From assembly GCF_003614185.1 (NCBI RefSeq), contig NZ_KZ987724.1:2862171-2926170 (forward strand): DNA of 64,000 bases. Reading direction: 5' to 3'. This DNA comes from Paenibacillus aceti (GTDB lineage Bacteria > Bacillota > Bacilli > Paenibacillales > Paenibacillaceae). The notes under the pieces were generated by a model that worked only from the letters and a program-made list of their open reading frames with translations, made no database searches and was not told the DNA's origin. A program made the position numbers and the translations under genes. Numbering within the stretch: position 1 is the stretch's first letter; each line of letters begins with the position of its first letter. This document shows, piece after piece, positions 35,645 to 45,447 of this stretch.

Positions 35645-37051
35645 TTATCTGCAAGGTAGCGTCGTACTGATTACCGACTCCTCTTCATCCTCCTCCATCT
35701 GTCTCTCATGGCGAATGCGATGATGTGAGCCATCCTTCAGATATTGCTTCAGCAAATGATCCATCGACATCAAGATCAGCTTCGGCACCAGCTGCTCGGG
35801 AGCCTGCTTCAGTCTATTCCCCCCGTCCGGATGAATGACTCTCATCAGAAACTTCAAATAAATTCGTGAAGAGCTGGAGAAGAATCCCTTCGGTAAATCT
35901 GTCACGATAAAGCCGAACTTCTCAGGTCCCCGATTAATCATCGTGACCCCATACAGCGCCTTGACATCATGCAGTTCTGGATGGTCGACCACATATTGAG
36001 CAATTTCCGGTAAGGCCTTCTCAACCTGCCTGATCATTTGAATGGCCAAATGAACCGTCGATTTCGACTTCATTCCGATCTGGAACAGCTTCCTGTTATC
36101 GAAATGCAGCTCAAGCACCTGATCACCGGCCTGCAGCATAGTCCCTTCCGACAATTCCACGGTCTCCCCATGATACGGACGGCTGCGGAAATGAAATATC
36201 GGATCCTGCGCATTCGCCGTATGCAGATGGAAGATGAGATGAAACAGCTTCTCCCACAAGAACCACAGCGCCACTACGGATCTCTTCCACCAGCTCAAAG
36301 CGCGCACACCATTTCCTGCCTTATGCTTCGCCTTGGTATCCTTCTGGCTGCTATCCGTCTCCATCAAGCGGTCGATCCGCACACTGCGCAGCCCGCGCTT
36401 CTGCGCTTCCTCCAGCACCCGTTCCAATGCGATCAGCATCTCGCGGGGAGCTTCATTATCCGCACCGAGCGTAGCCCCGCAATCATGCAGCAGGAATACC
36501 TCTCCGCCGCGCAGCTTCTTCATCATACGCTGAGTTAAGCGCTTAGCGCCGACACGCTTACGCCAATCGCTGAACATCGCCGACCAGAGCACGATCTGCA
36601 CATCGTTCCGGCTCGTGAAATCGAACATATTCACAATTCCCCATGGCGGTCTGTAATAATGCGTATTGTGGCCCGTCACCTCGTGAATAATCTTATTGGT
36701 CTTATGAATTTGCTTCTTCACCGCACCCGGACCCATCAGCCAGTTCGTCTTATGCACATAATTATGGATCCCGATCAGATGTCCTTCCTCATACATTCGT
36801 CTGATCAACTCAGGATTCCTCTCGGCATTGGCGCCGACGACAAAGAAGGTCGCCTTCGCATCATAACGCTTGAGTAAATCAAGGAGCTGAGGAGTGTAGT
36901 AGTGATCCGGGCCATCATCAAAGGTAAGGGCAAATTCATCCTTACTTGAACCATGCTTGAACACACGATAGCCAAACAGCCGCGTGATCAGCCCTGGTAT
37001 AAAAGCATACAACGATGAAATGTAAAACAGCCATATCAGCAAAGTCTCCAT
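35645..37051 (-). CDS. Polysaccharide deacetylase with YkoP-like C-terminal domain
   Basis: This is a 468-residue protein. An N-terminal hydrophobic segment (about 1-20) anchors or exports it. The NodB domain (about 38-235) has ALTFDDGPD (catalytic Asp), IGIHNYVH (metal His pair, with Asn between where His-Ser is usual), YYRPPWG and FLLHDCGA. After a basic linker the remainder (about 250-450) resembles YkoP. Such enzymes deacetylate cell-wall glycans. It lies 180 bp after the penicillin-binding protein gene, so both may act on the wall. Confidence 0.87.
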   Translation of the reverse strand: METLLIWLFYISSLYAFIPGLITRLFGYRVFKHGSSKDEFALTFDDGPDHYYTPQLLDLLKRYDAKATFFVVGANAERNPELIRRMYEEGHLIGIHNYVHKTNWLMGPGAVKKQIHKTNKIIHEVTGHNTHYYRPPWGIVNMFDFTSRNDVQIVLWSAMFSDWRKRVGAKRLTQRMMKKLRGGEVFLLHDCGATLGADNEAPREMLIALERVLEEAQKRGLRSVRIDRLMETDSSQKDTKAKHKAGNGVRALSWWKRSVVALWFLWEKLFHLIFHLHTANAQDPIFHFRSRPYHGETVELSEGTMLQAGDQVLELHFDNRKLFQIGMKSKSTVHLAIQMIRQVEKALPEIAQYVVDHPELHDVKALYGVTMINRGPEKFGFIVTDLPKGFFSSSSRIYLKFLMRVIHPDGGNRLKQAPEQLVPKLILMSMDHLLKQYLKDGSHHRIRHERQMEEDEEESVISTTLPCR

Positions 37052-37230
37052 GTCGCTTTCCCCACTTCTCTCTGATTCATAGCTTTTCTCACGCTCTATA
37101 GAGGCAGATCAAAAGGTTCCCCTTCAAACCTACACATATTGAATAGCATCCTAACTATTTTATCACACCCTGGGTATAATTAGCGCATTTTTTGAAAAAT
37201 GAATCTGAAAGCTTGCTGTCATTCGCTGCA

Positions 37231-39033
37231 TCACATCTGTCCCGGCTGATAAGCGGCGAGAAAATCCATCGTCCTTCTGAACAATGCCATGGCCTTATGC
37301 TCCGAGCCCTCAGGTCGGTTCTGCACAAGCACACTTACCGCATATTTGGGATGACCTACGGGCCCGTAGCCGATGAACCATTGATGATTATAAGCCTTGC
37401 CTGCCTTGGTGACCTGAGCGGTCCCGGATTTCCCTGCCAACTGCCATTCGGCTTGTCTGAGAGAACGCCCTGTCCCCGACTGGACGGTCTCACTCATCCA
37501 TGATAATAATAAATTGGCCGTACTCGGTGCAATTTGACCGGCCGATGAGGTTAGGCGATGCTCGGGCATGCTTGTGAACAGAGAGCCGTCACGGAAGCGG
37601 ATCTCATGGACCAGCCTCGGTGAGGATACCTGCCCCTGATGAAGCAAGGTTACGATCAGGTTCGCCGCCTGCAGCGGGGATACAAGCACATCTCGCTGAC
37701 CGATCGCTGTCTGGGCCAGAACCCCTCCGTCCACCAAGCCTCGCTCTTGTCGAAAAACAGCACCGTCCTCCTCATGATCAAATTGCCAGAGATCAGCTCC
37801 GCCCATGAAATTCTTCTCATGCCAGCCGATCTTGCGGCCGAGGCCGAGCCGGGCAGCAGCAAGCTCAATGCTCTGCGCCGATAATCGTTCTCCTAATGTA
37901 GCGAACACGATGTTACAGGAATGGGCATACCCCTGCTCTAGCGTAATCTCCCCATGTCCACCCTTTTTCCAACAGGATAAGCCGTACTTGCCATAATGTC
38001 CGGAGCAATGGAACCTCTCCCCTGGATGGGTGACCCCGCTCTCCAGCGCAGCCGCTGTAATAACAGTTTTGAAGATCGAGCCGGGCGGAACTGCCTTGAG
38101 TGCACGATTGCTCCAGCTGCCCCCGGCCAGATCAATATGATTGGGATCGAAGAAAGGCCGCGATATCATCGCCAATACATCGCCCTTCTCCGCATCAAGT
38201 ACAACTACAGCCCCCTCGTCCACACTCATCTCTTCCGTAAGCGCCTCTAGCTTCTGCTGCATGACCATATCGATCGTCGTTCGAATTTGCAGCGGATAGA
38301 AACGGTCCTCAGGCCCTTTGACACGAGTGCCCACATCCGTGAAGGGCTCCCGCTTCCCATCCACCGCATAATATACCCGTGTACTGCCAACACCGCGCAA
38401 GAAACGGTCGAAGGTCCTCTCTAACCCAGCAGCTCCGACCTGCATCGAAATAGAGGGCTGTTCATTCGCTTTGCTCTCGCTGCGGATTTGCCGGATCACA
38501 TCAGGACGCTGTGCCACATAGCCAAGCCATTGCTGACCAGACTGACCACTGGGATAACGGACGACATGCGGCAGCACCTCAAGCCCTTCCAAACGGGTAA
38601 GCGATTGTTGCCGAACTGCCGTTGAAGTCATCGGAAATCCTGTATCTCCGCCTGAGCCAGACCAAATATACGGGGTCTCTAGACTCGCCCATTTCCGCTT
38701 CAATTCCTGCACAGAGACCCCCAGCATATCGGCGATCCGCGATAGATCATCCTGTTCCGGCAGCTTCTTCACCGGGAACAGCACCGGTGACCAGGTGGTG
38801 GAACCAGTTAATTGCCGCCCATACCTGTCGAAGAAGTTACCTCTGCCGGAGTCAAGCTCGACGCCTTGCTCTCGCTGCCGTACGGCCAGCTCATTTATCG
38901 TTTTGCCTGAAGCGGTCACCGCCACCAGAGCAGCGTGAGTCTGAATCCAGGCGATTCGCAGTGCATACATCACAATAATAGAACTGAAAGCTATTAGAAT
39001 ATAAAATATGCGCTTCTTTCCGCCTAATGACAT
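37231..39033 (-). CDS. Class B penicillin-binding protein (PbpI-like transpeptidase)
   Basis: This is a 600-residue membrane-anchored peptidoglycan transpeptidase. One membrane segment (about 8-27) is followed by a dimerisation domain (about 50-240) and the transpeptidase domain. The active-site serine box is PGSIFK, the second motif is SCN in GYAHSCNIVF, and the third is KSG in LAGKSGTAQV. The frame is open to 39180, but ATG at 39033 has GGAGGGG before it and begins at the membrane anchor. In B. subtilis pbpI (yrrR) lies downstream of yrrNO, which fits this place, so a PbpI-like role is likely but not certain. Confidence 0.9.
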   Translation of the reverse strand: MSLGGKKRIFYILIAFSSIIVMYALRIAWIQTHAALVAVTASGKTINELAVRQREQGVELDSGRGNFFDRYGRQLTGSTTWSPVLFPVKKLPEQDDLSRIADMLGVSVQELKRKWASLETPYIWSGSGGDTGFPMTSTAVRQQSLTRLEGLEVLPHVVRYPSGQSGQQWLGYVAQRPDVIRQIRSESKANEQPSISMQVGAAGLERTFDRFLRGVGSTRVYYAVDGKREPFTDVGTRVKGPEDRFYPLQIRTTIDMVMQQKLEALTEEMSVDEGAVVVLDAEKGDVLAMISRPFFDPNHIDLAGGSWSNRALKAVPPGSIFKTVITAAALESGVTHPGERFHCSGHYGKYGLSCWKKGGHGEITLEQGYAHSCNIVFATLGERLSAQSIELAAARLGLGRKIGWHEKNFMGGADLWQFDHEEDGAVFRQERGLVDGGVLAQTAIGQRDVLVSPLQAANLIVTLLHQGQVSSPRLVHEIRFRDGSLFTSMPEHRLTSSAGQIAPSTANLLLSWMSETVQSGTGRSLRQAEWQLAGKSGTAQVTKAGKAYNHQWFIGYGPVGHPKYAVSVLVQNRPEGSEHKAMALFRRTMDFLAAYQPGQM

Positions 39034-39131
39034 GCATATCCCCTCCGTGCTCTTTTGTTTCATTATTTCCCTGGAGAGGAATGTTAACCCGCGAGGGAGA
39101 CTGCGGATCTTATAACAATTTATGTCACATG

Positions 39132-39169
39132 AAAAAAACTGCCCCAAGTATCTTCTACTTGAGACAGTT
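39132..39169 (-). terminator. Terminator after the chemoreceptor gene
   Basis: AACTGccCCAAGTA and TACTTGagACAGTT (39138-39169) pair around tcttc. The minus strand continues TTTTTTTC. Confidence 0.85.
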
Positions 39170-39188
39170 CTATGCTTCATCTTAACGT

Positions 39189-41354
39189 TTATACTGTAAA
39201 TCTGGCCAAAGATTCCTTCAAGCCGTTCGAGACATTCTCCAGCTTGTCAGAGAGCTGTACCAGCTGCTCACCAACCGTCTGCTGCTCGCTACTGAGCGAA
39301 GCCACTTCCTCAGAGGTTGCCGAAGACTGCTGCGCCACGGCGCTTACATTGCCCATCGCTTCGGAGAGGACGTTCTGTGATTCATTCAGCTCATCGATCG
39401 AAGCCGTCACCATTTCAATTTGCTTCACGAAGCCCTCCATTTGCTGTTGAACGGAGACAAAGATCTGGCTCGTTTCCTTTACGGAGCTGATCTGCTGCTG
39501 GAACAGCGGGCTTGCATCGGATAAGGCCTGTACCGTCTCGTTCATCTCTTGCTGGATGTTGTCCGTGATCTCCCCAACCATCGTGATGGATTGACGGGAT
39601 TGGTCGGCGAGCTGACGGATCTCATCTGCAACCACCATGAAGCCGCGCCCTGCCGCGCCAGCACGAGCTGCCTCAATCGTTGCATTCAAGGACAGGATAT
39701 TCGTCTGCTGCGTAATATTCTGCATAACCTCCAGCACTTTCATAACGGAGGATGTACTCGATTTCAATGCATCTACTTTCTCAGTCAAGGAGTTAACAAT
39801 ATCCACCGTTGTATTCGTCTTATCGAGCAGTCCGTTCAGGTAGACCGTACCCTGCTGACTGGATTTCTCTACTTGATGGGCTGCTGTCTCCATTTGTTTA
39901 TTAGCAAGGACAACCTGTTCCATCTGTTTGGAAATATTCTCTGTTAGCTCATTGCCACGCTCTGCCTCATTGGCCAAGCTGGTTGCTCCATTGGCAATTT
40001 CCTCGGTGGCAATAGCGATCTCCTTCGCGGAGATGGCTGTTTTATTAGAAGCCTGCGTCAATTCAGTCGCAGTATCCAGCACATCCTTAGCCGAATGATT
40101 CGTCTGCTTCACCAGTCCCGTGATCTGCTCCATCATCACGTTGAAGCTGTTCGTCAGCTGACCGATTTCATCCTGGGATTTCGCCTTCAGGCGCACATTA
40201 AGGTTCCCCTTGGAGCCTTCCTCCATCAAATTCTTCAATTGGGCAAGCGGATGCGCAATCATTCTGACCATCCACATGGCAAGTAGGATCGTGATCAGAG
40301 CTACGACAGCTGCCGCTATGTATGTTGTGACCAGGATTCCCTTGGCATCCTTCACGAGCTCGGCGGTGCTGACCGTCCCTACAAGTCTCCAGTCTGCAGC
40401 ACTAAAGTCATTAAATACTGCCAATACTGAATTCCCGTTAGCATCCCTAGTACGTAAACTTCCGTTTAGCTCGGCTCCGGCTTTGGACAAATCATATTCT
40501 GACTTAGTTGTAGCCTCTTCATTAACCGAAGAACCGACCACAATATTATCTTTGTTGACAATTTGAAGCTTGGAGTTCGCCCCGAAGTTAATTTCCTTCA
40601 AGTAGCTCTCCAATACATCTACATTGAGGTCCTCCACTAGCACGAAGCGCTTGGAAGTCGTGACACTGGATAAGGAACGAACCAGCCGGACGATGGACTT
40701 GCCATTGCTCTTCTCCGGTACGTTGATCCAACGGGTTCCTACAGCCTTGGACATTTCATCAAACCAAGCTTCTTTACGCGCATCATCAATGAAGGTTGGG
40801 TTGGAGCCGCCGGTAGAAATATCATCCGTGCTTCCATCCACGCTCATCATGTATACTGCTTCAACACCTTTGCTTGAATAGACCAGTGAATTTAATCGAT
40901 TCCGGATATCATTGATCGTCGTAAAGCGATCATATTCCGATCCCTTGGACATTGACGCGTTCATAATAGCTTTCTGCATCTCATTGTCCAGGAATGTCTG
41001 TTGCAGATTCTCTTCATACTTCTGTAGGATGATGTCCAGCTTCTGTGAAGTCTGCACAATCGTTTGCAAATTAGAGTTCTCGGCATTTTTCTGGATAGTC
41101 GACTTCGCCATTTGATAGGACAATAGTCCGATAGCTAGTACGAAGAACATAATCGCCACGAAGAAAATAAGAAACAGACGAACACCCACAGATTTAGAAG
41201 GATTTATTTGGGTTGGAAGATGATCTATTATTTTGCCTTTCCAACTTGAAATAAGCTTCTTGTTCCCACTTTGTTTCTCACTTGATTTAGTTTGCTTCTT
41301 CTGTCTGTTCTTGTTGTCAGCTGTTTGGCTCTCCTTCTTCGGAACCAGACCCAT
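39189..41354 (-). CDS. Methyl-accepting chemotaxis protein
   Basis: This is a 721-residue transmembrane chemoreceptor. A basic N-terminal stretch (about 1-60) precedes the first membrane segment (about 63-88, FLIFFVAIMFFVLAIGLLSY). An extracytoplasmic sensor of dCache type spans about 90-330. The second membrane segment is near 340-362. HAMP and the signalling domain follow, with the hairpin tip region GFMVVADEIRQLADQSRQS. GTG three codons upstream could also start the frame; the ATG is preceded only by GGTGGGTGA. The ligand is unknown. No other chemotaxis gene is nearby. Confidence 0.93.
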   Translation of the reverse strand: MGLVPKKESQTADNKNRQKKQTKSSEKQSGNKKLISSWKGKIIDHLPTQINPSKSVGVRLFLIFFVAIMFFVLAIGLLSYQMAKSTIQKNAENSNLQTIVQTSQKLDIILQKYEENLQQTFLDNEMQKAIMNASMSKGSEYDRFTTINDIRNRLNSLVYSSKGVEAVYMMSVDGSTDDISTGGSNPTFIDDARKEAWFDEMSKAVGTRWINVPEKSNGKSIVRLVRSLSSVTTSKRFVLVEDLNVDVLESYLKEINFGANSKLQIVNKDNIVVGSSVNEEATTKSEYDLSKAGAELNGSLRTRDANGNSVLAVFNDFSAADWRLVGTVSTAELVKDAKGILVTTYIAAAVVALITILLAMWMVRMIAHPLAQLKNLMEEGSKGNLNVRLKAKSQDEIGQLTNSFNVMMEQITGLVKQTNHSAKDVLDTATELTQASNKTAISAKEIAIATEEIANGATSLANEAERGNELTENISKQMEQVVLANKQMETAAHQVEKSSQQGTVYLNGLLDKTNTTVDIVNSLTEKVDALKSSTSSVMKVLEVMQNITQQTNILSLNATIEAARAGAAGRGFMVVADEIRQLADQSRQSITMVGEITDNIQQEMNETVQALSDASPLFQQQISSVKETSQIFVSVQQQMEGFVKQIEMVTASIDELNESQNVLSEAMGNVSAVAQQSSATSEEVASLSSEQQTVGEQLVQLSDKLENVSNGLKESLARFTV

Positions 41355-41540
41355 GTCAATCACCCACCGCTCATAATAATTGTATGCTGTAAACTAGGAG
41401 AGAGGTCATGCCTCCTGCCGTTTACTACCAACATCGTCTGCATTCTTAGTCTATTCGACAAACAATGTCATACTCCTATATGTATCGGTATATTAGAAGT
41501 GGATTTTTATTGAATATTGTTGAATTTTATCACTTTCCAT

Positions 41541-41577
41541 AAAAAAAGGGCCTTTCGTCCTATACGAAAAAAGCCCT
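41541..41577 (-). terminator. Terminator after the second U32 gene
   Basis: On the minus strand AGGGC, TTCGT and their complements ACGAA and GCCCT form a stem around ATAGG, followed by TTTTTTT. It ends the mltG/U32 side of the cluster before the chemoreceptor. Confidence 0.85.
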
Positions 41578-41607
41578 GTAATACGATTCTATTTTCACAT
41601 TTATAGT

Positions 41608-42942
41608 TTATTTCTTCTTGCGCATCATATCGAAATAGGATACGGGATGGTCTACCTTCATCTTAATCCTCTGTAACGGGTGGCGGGCTGCATCCAGCTC
41701 ATTGCCCTGCTCGTCCCAGATCTTGCCCACGGTCTGCTTGAAGAAGGTGCCCTTGGGCCCGAAGAACTCGATTTCCTGTCCCGGCTTGAAATGATTGCGC
41801 TGCTGGATCACGGCGATTCCGGTGGCTTGATCATATTCCATCACCAGACCGGCGAAATCATAAGGCATCGCCTTCTCTTCCGGCTCATAGATATGATCCT
41901 CATGGTCCGGCACATCGTAGAAGAAGCCTGTATTTACCGGACGGTTCGCTGCCTTCTGTATCTCCTCCAGCCATTCCTGCTTCAGCACATAGTTATCCGG
42001 ATCTGCCATATAGGCATCGATTGCCTGGCGATAGACATTCACGACCGTCGCCACATAGTGAATCGACTTCATCCGGCCTTCGATCTTGAAGCTATCCACG
42101 CCGACATCGATCAGATCCGGAATATGCTCAATCATGCACAAATCCTTGGAGCCCATCGTAAAAGAATTATCCTCTTCATTGAAGAGCGGCAATTGGTTCA
42201 CACCAAGCTGGAATTGGCGCAGCACAGAATTGTCTCTGGCCTCCTCCTCCGAAATCCAGGCCTCAGCCGGTCTAGCATCCTCGAACAGATCATATTTCCA
42301 ACGGCAGGACTGACAGCATCCACCCCGGTTGGAATCGCGATCTGTGAAATGATTGGACAGTACACAGCGTCCGGAATAAGACGAACACATCGCCCCGTGG
42401 ATGAAGGCTTCGATTTCAACATCGACATGCTGCTTGATCTCTTCGATCTCCTCCAGGCTAGTCTCCCGTCCCAGCACGACGCGTGGCAGCCCTTCTTCCT
42501 TCCAGAACTGAACCGCCTGCCAATTCACGGTCGACTGCTGCGTGCTGAGATGGACCTCAAGCTCAGGCACCACACGGCGAGCCGTATCGATAATGATGGG
42601 ATCGGCGACGATAATCGCTGCGATTCCAACGGAATGCAGGTCGCGCAGATAAGCCTCAATCCCGGCTAAATCCTCATTATGCGCATATATATTCGTAGCG
42701 ACGAACACCTTCGCCCCATATTTTTTGGCAAATTCTACACCCTCGCGCATTTCCTCCAGACTGAAATTGTCGGCTCCTGAGCGAAGGCCGTATTTCTGAC
42801 CCCCGATATAGACAGCATCAGCCCCATAGTGGACTGCGAATTTCAATTTCTCGAGGTTCCCTGCCGGAGCCAGCAGCTCTGGCTTCTCCAAACGGTATCG
42901 CTTGCCGGTATATTTACGTATATGTTTCCCCGCAGTTTGCAT
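41608..42942 (-). CDS. yrrO: U32 family protein, tRNA hydroxylation (TrhP2/YrrO-like)
   Basis: This 444-residue member of the U32 "collagenase-like" family corresponds to B. subtilis YrrO (TrhP2). The family acts in making 5-hydroxyuridine at tRNA position 34 from prephenate, rather than as a protease. Signatures are KPELLAPAGNLEKLKFAVHYGADAVYIGG, split by the family loop, then EAFIHGAMCSSYSGRCVLSNH and a cysteine set (GGCCQSCRW, KDLCMIEH) for an iron-sulfur cluster. The frame is open to 43008, but ATG at 42942 has GAGGTG nine bases upstream. It follows its paralogue by 75 bp. Confidence 0.92.
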   Translation of the reverse strand: MQTAGKHIRKYTGKRYRLEKPELLAPAGNLEKLKFAVHYGADAVYIGGQKYGLRSGADNFSLEEMREGVEFAKKYGAKVFVATNIYAHNEDLAGIEAYLRDLHSVGIAAIIVADPIIIDTARRVVPELEVHLSTQQSTVNWQAVQFWKEEGLPRVVLGRETSLEEIEEIKQHVDVEIEAFIHGAMCSSYSGRCVLSNHFTDRDSNRGGCCQSCRWKYDLFEDARPAEAWISEEEARDNSVLRQFQLGVNQLPLFNEEDNSFTMGSKDLCMIEHIPDLIDVGVDSFKIEGRMKSIHYVATVVNVYRQAIDAYMADPDNYVLKQEWLEEIQKAANRPVNTGFFYDVPDHEDHIYEPEEKAMPYDFAGLVMEYDQATGIAVIQQRNHFKPGQEIEFFGPKGTFFKQTVGKIWDEQGNELDAARHPLQRIKMKVDHPVSYFDMMRKKK

Positions 42943-43017
42943 CTGTTCGTTCACCTCTAGAAATTTATAATCATTAAATGGCCTGTTCAAAAAATCCGGT
43001 TTCAGCACCGATAAAAG

Positions 43018-43953
43018 TTAATATACTTGTTCTTTATAGAAAAAACCAAACGACAACTCTCGCTCCGGATCTTGAACCTGGCGGATCGCCTCGATCCACG
43101 CCTCATCGAATTCATAGGCTTCCGGATCGGCGAAATAAGTGTCGATCGCCTGACGATAGACGCGAATGACTATCTCATTATAGCTCATCGGCTTGAGAAT
43201 CGTCTCAATCTTCATACTATCTACATCTGCCGCAAGCAGCATATGCAAATCTTCAAGAATGCAGATATCGTCAGAGCTCATAATATGAGTTCCATTGCAG
43301 TCCTCGTAAATCGGAAACTTCTCTTCCTGCCGCTCCGCCTCGATCAGGAACAGCCCGCGTTCCTTGCCTACGGACTCATTCTCTCCGATGACTCGTCCCT
43401 GATGTGCCATGTAGTTACGGACCAGACTGCGCTTGGAATGATAAATATTAGTCATCCCATGCACCTGTACCTCGGACTCAATCTCCAAATGCGGCTGCAT
43501 TTCCGTAATTTCGTCCATATTTAGCTCACGGGCCAGGACGACACGGCTAGCCCCCTTGCTTCCCCAATAGTTCGCTGTCGAATAATTGGTTGAAGTCATC
43601 TCCGCATTCCAATGCAGACTTAGCTGCGGAGCCACCTGCTTGGCGATCTGCAGCACCGCCGGATCTCCGAATTCTACACCATCCACGCCTGCAGCGGCAA
43701 GCTGCTTCATGTAATCCTGCAGATCCTCCAGCAGCTCATTGCTCACCAAATTGTTGACACAAGCATATACTTTAGCTCCGCGCGCATGCGCTATCTTGAC
43801 AGCTTCAGCAATCTCAGCAGGTGTAAAATTACCTGGCAGCCGCATGCCGTATTTATCCTCGCCAATGAGGAAAGCATCCGCTCCGCAGTCAAGATATGCC
43901 TGCAGCTCCACAAGGGAGCCTGCGGGAACAAGCAATTCCGGTTTTTTACCCAT
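43018..43953 (-). CDS. yrrN: U32 family protein, tRNA hydroxylation (TrhP1/YrrN-like)
   Basis: This 311-residue paralogue of the next gene corresponds to YrrN (TrhP1). It opens MGKKPELLVPAGSLVELQAY, has CGADAFLIGEDKYGMRLPG and VQVHGMTNIYHSKRSLV, but lacks the cysteine cluster of the longer protein, so it probably works with YrrO as a pair. The preferred ATG at 43953 has GAGGTG six bases before it; a GTG three codons upstream is in frame. It begins 14 bp after mltG and is likely in the same transcript. Confidence 0.92.
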   Translation of the reverse strand: MGKKPELLVPAGSLVELQAYLDCGADAFLIGEDKYGMRLPGNFTPAEIAEAVKIAHARGAKVYACVNNLVSNELLEDLQDYMKQLAAAGVDGVEFGDPAVLQIAKQVAPQLSLHWNAEMTSTNYSTANYWGSKGASRVVLARELNMDEITEMQPHLEIESEVQVHGMTNIYHSKRSLVRNYMAHQGRVIGENESVGKERGLFLIEAERQEEKFPIYEDCNGTHIMSSDDICILEDLHMLLAADVDSMKIETILKPMSYNEIVIRVYRQAIDTYFADPEAYEFDEAWIEAIRQVQDPERELSFGFFYKEQVY

Positions 43954-43967
43954 CTTATACACCTCAG

Positions 43968-45020
43968 TTATTTAGCTGTAGCTTTACTTTTCTCGATATT
44001 CTTTAAATGCTCTTTGTAGGTCTTGGCGAATAAGTGCTCGCCGCTCCCATCCTTCTTCGTTACATAGAATAAATATTCCGAGGTCTCCGGCGCAAGCGCC
44101 GCCTCAATGGATTTCAAGCTCGGGGCAGCGATCGGTCCAGGAGGCAATCCCTCATACAAATAAGTATTATAAGGGCTGTCCACCTTCCTTAAGTCCGAAT
44201 TCATCAGCCGTTCCTTCGGTTTATCCAGCAAAAATTGCACGGTAGCATCGATTTCCAGCTTCATCCCCTTATCCAGACGATTATAGATCACTCCAGCCAC
44301 CGCGCTGCGCTCCGAATCTACGACAACCTCGCGCTCTACAAGTGAAGCCACCGTCATTATCTCGTTCAAGCTCAGTCCGCTCTTCTTCAGCTTCTGCTCA
44401 TAATCAGGAATTTTGTGCAGACGGCTCTCTGTCTCCGCGATCATCCGGCTGATAATGTCCAGCTCCGTGCTGTCCTTCTTCAATTCATACGTCTCAGGGA
44501 AGAGATAGCCTTCCAGTCTGAATTTCAGCTCCGCGCTATCGGGGACATCAGCGAGCAGCGGACTATCGATCCCAGCCGCCGACTTGGCGATTTGCAGGAA
44601 GGTATCCTCCTTCACAAGCCCCTGCTCGGAGAGAGCCTCGGCCATCTGCTTCACGGTATAGCCTTCAGGTATGGTAAAACGGAGCATCTCGGCTTTAACG
44701 ACATCCCCACTATTCAGCTTGGCGATAATCTCATCATAATCCACCCCGGGATGGATGTCATACGTTCCCGCCTGGAAATGGCTGCCTTCGGATTTCAGCT
44801 TTAAATAGGATTTGAACAGAAAGGCGTTCTTGATAAGTCCATGCTGCTCCAGAGCATTAGCTATGCTGTTCGTCCGCATGCCCGGCTCGATGGTGATTCT
44901 CACCGCTTCTTCCGAAGCCTTCACCGGCTGTATGCCAAAATAAATATAAGCACCGCCCGCACCTACTGCAAGGATGATAATCAGTAGAAATGCGAGGAAC
45001 CACTTCAACGCTGTCTTCAT
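43968..45020 (-). CDS. mltG: Endolytic murein transglycosylase MltG
   Basis: This 350-residue membrane protein cleaves nascent peptidoglycan strands and sets glycan length. One N-terminal membrane segment (about 7-28) is followed by a LysM-like domain and the YceG domain. The catalytic glutamate lies in TVASLVEREVV, and the substrate-binding loop is YNTYLYEGLPPGPIAAPS. It corresponds to B. subtilis yrrL. A terminator in the 124-bp gap before it implies its own promoter or read-through. Confidence 0.95.
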   Translation of the reverse strand: MKTALKWFLAFLLIIILAVGAGGAYIYFGIQPVKASEEAVRITIEPGMRTNSIANALEQHGLIKNAFLFKSYLKLKSEGSHFQAGTYDIHPGVDYDEIIAKLNSGDVVKAEMLRFTIPEGYTVKQMAEALSEQGLVKEDTFLQIAKSAAGIDSPLLADVPDSAELKFRLEGYLFPETYELKKDSTELDIISRMIAETESRLHKIPDYEQKLKKSGLSLNEIMTVASLVEREVVVDSERSAVAGVIYNRLDKGMKLEIDATVQFLLDKPKERLMNSDLRKVDSPYNTYLYEGLPPGPIAAPSLKSIEAALAPETSEYLFYVTKKDGSGEHLFAKTYKEHLKNIEKSKATAK

Positions 45021-45037
45021 AGCCCACTCCTTTACAG

Positions 45038-45062
45038 CAAAAAGAGCGGTTTTCCCGCCCTT
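45038..45062 (-). terminator. Terminator upstream of mltG (end of the alaS-DUF1292 group)
   Basis: AAGAGCGG (45042-45049) pairs with CCGCCCTT (45055-45062) with one mismatch. The minus strand continues TTTTTGC. Confidence 0.7.
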
Positions 45063-45144
45063 ATGCTAATTTATATAAGTCTCACAAGATATAACACAAT
45101 CGATCGTCATTCAAGAGGTTGCTTCAGAGGTAGTTCCAGCAAGC

Positions 45145-45447
45145 TTATTCCGGGAACGTAAGTTCACCGTACAGCTCGGACACATTCTCCCATTCCTCAT
45201 CATCTTCAATCGTGACCAATTCAAGTGAACCATCATCGGCTTGAATAATTCTGAACAGCTCCGGCTCATCTTCAGACGAGCCCCGCTCGGGGCGAAGCGC
45301 AGCATAAGACGCCCCCGCTACATCAAATTCATTCTCGACCGTATAATAGGACCCCTTGCCTTGTTCATCCTGAAGCTCGACGATAGCACCGTAAGCGTCG
45401 CGAACGCGCGACGCCCACACTGCCTTATCCGCTGAGAAATCAGTCAT
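45145..45447 (-). CDS. Small acidic DUF1292 protein, second copy
   Basis: This is a 100-residue acidic protein. The second half (PELFRIIQADDGSLELVTIEDDEEWENVSELY, in parts) carries the DUF1292 pattern F...D....L..IE.DEEW..V...Y, seen more fully in the preceding gene. The start at 45447 follows GGGGAGG by six bases and overlaps the stop of that gene by 8 bases, so the two are coupled. Function is unknown. It could be a diverged duplicate of its neighbour. Confidence 0.8.
   Translation of the reverse strand: MTDFSADKAVWASRVRDAYGAIVELQDEQGKGSYYTVENEFDVAGASYAALRPERGSSEDEPELFRIIQADDGSLELVTIEDDEEWENVSELYGELTFPE

Noticed and set aside
41680-42669. 329-codon plus-strand frame opposite yrrO
   Set aside because: Antisense shadow; the minus strand matches the U32 family along its full length.
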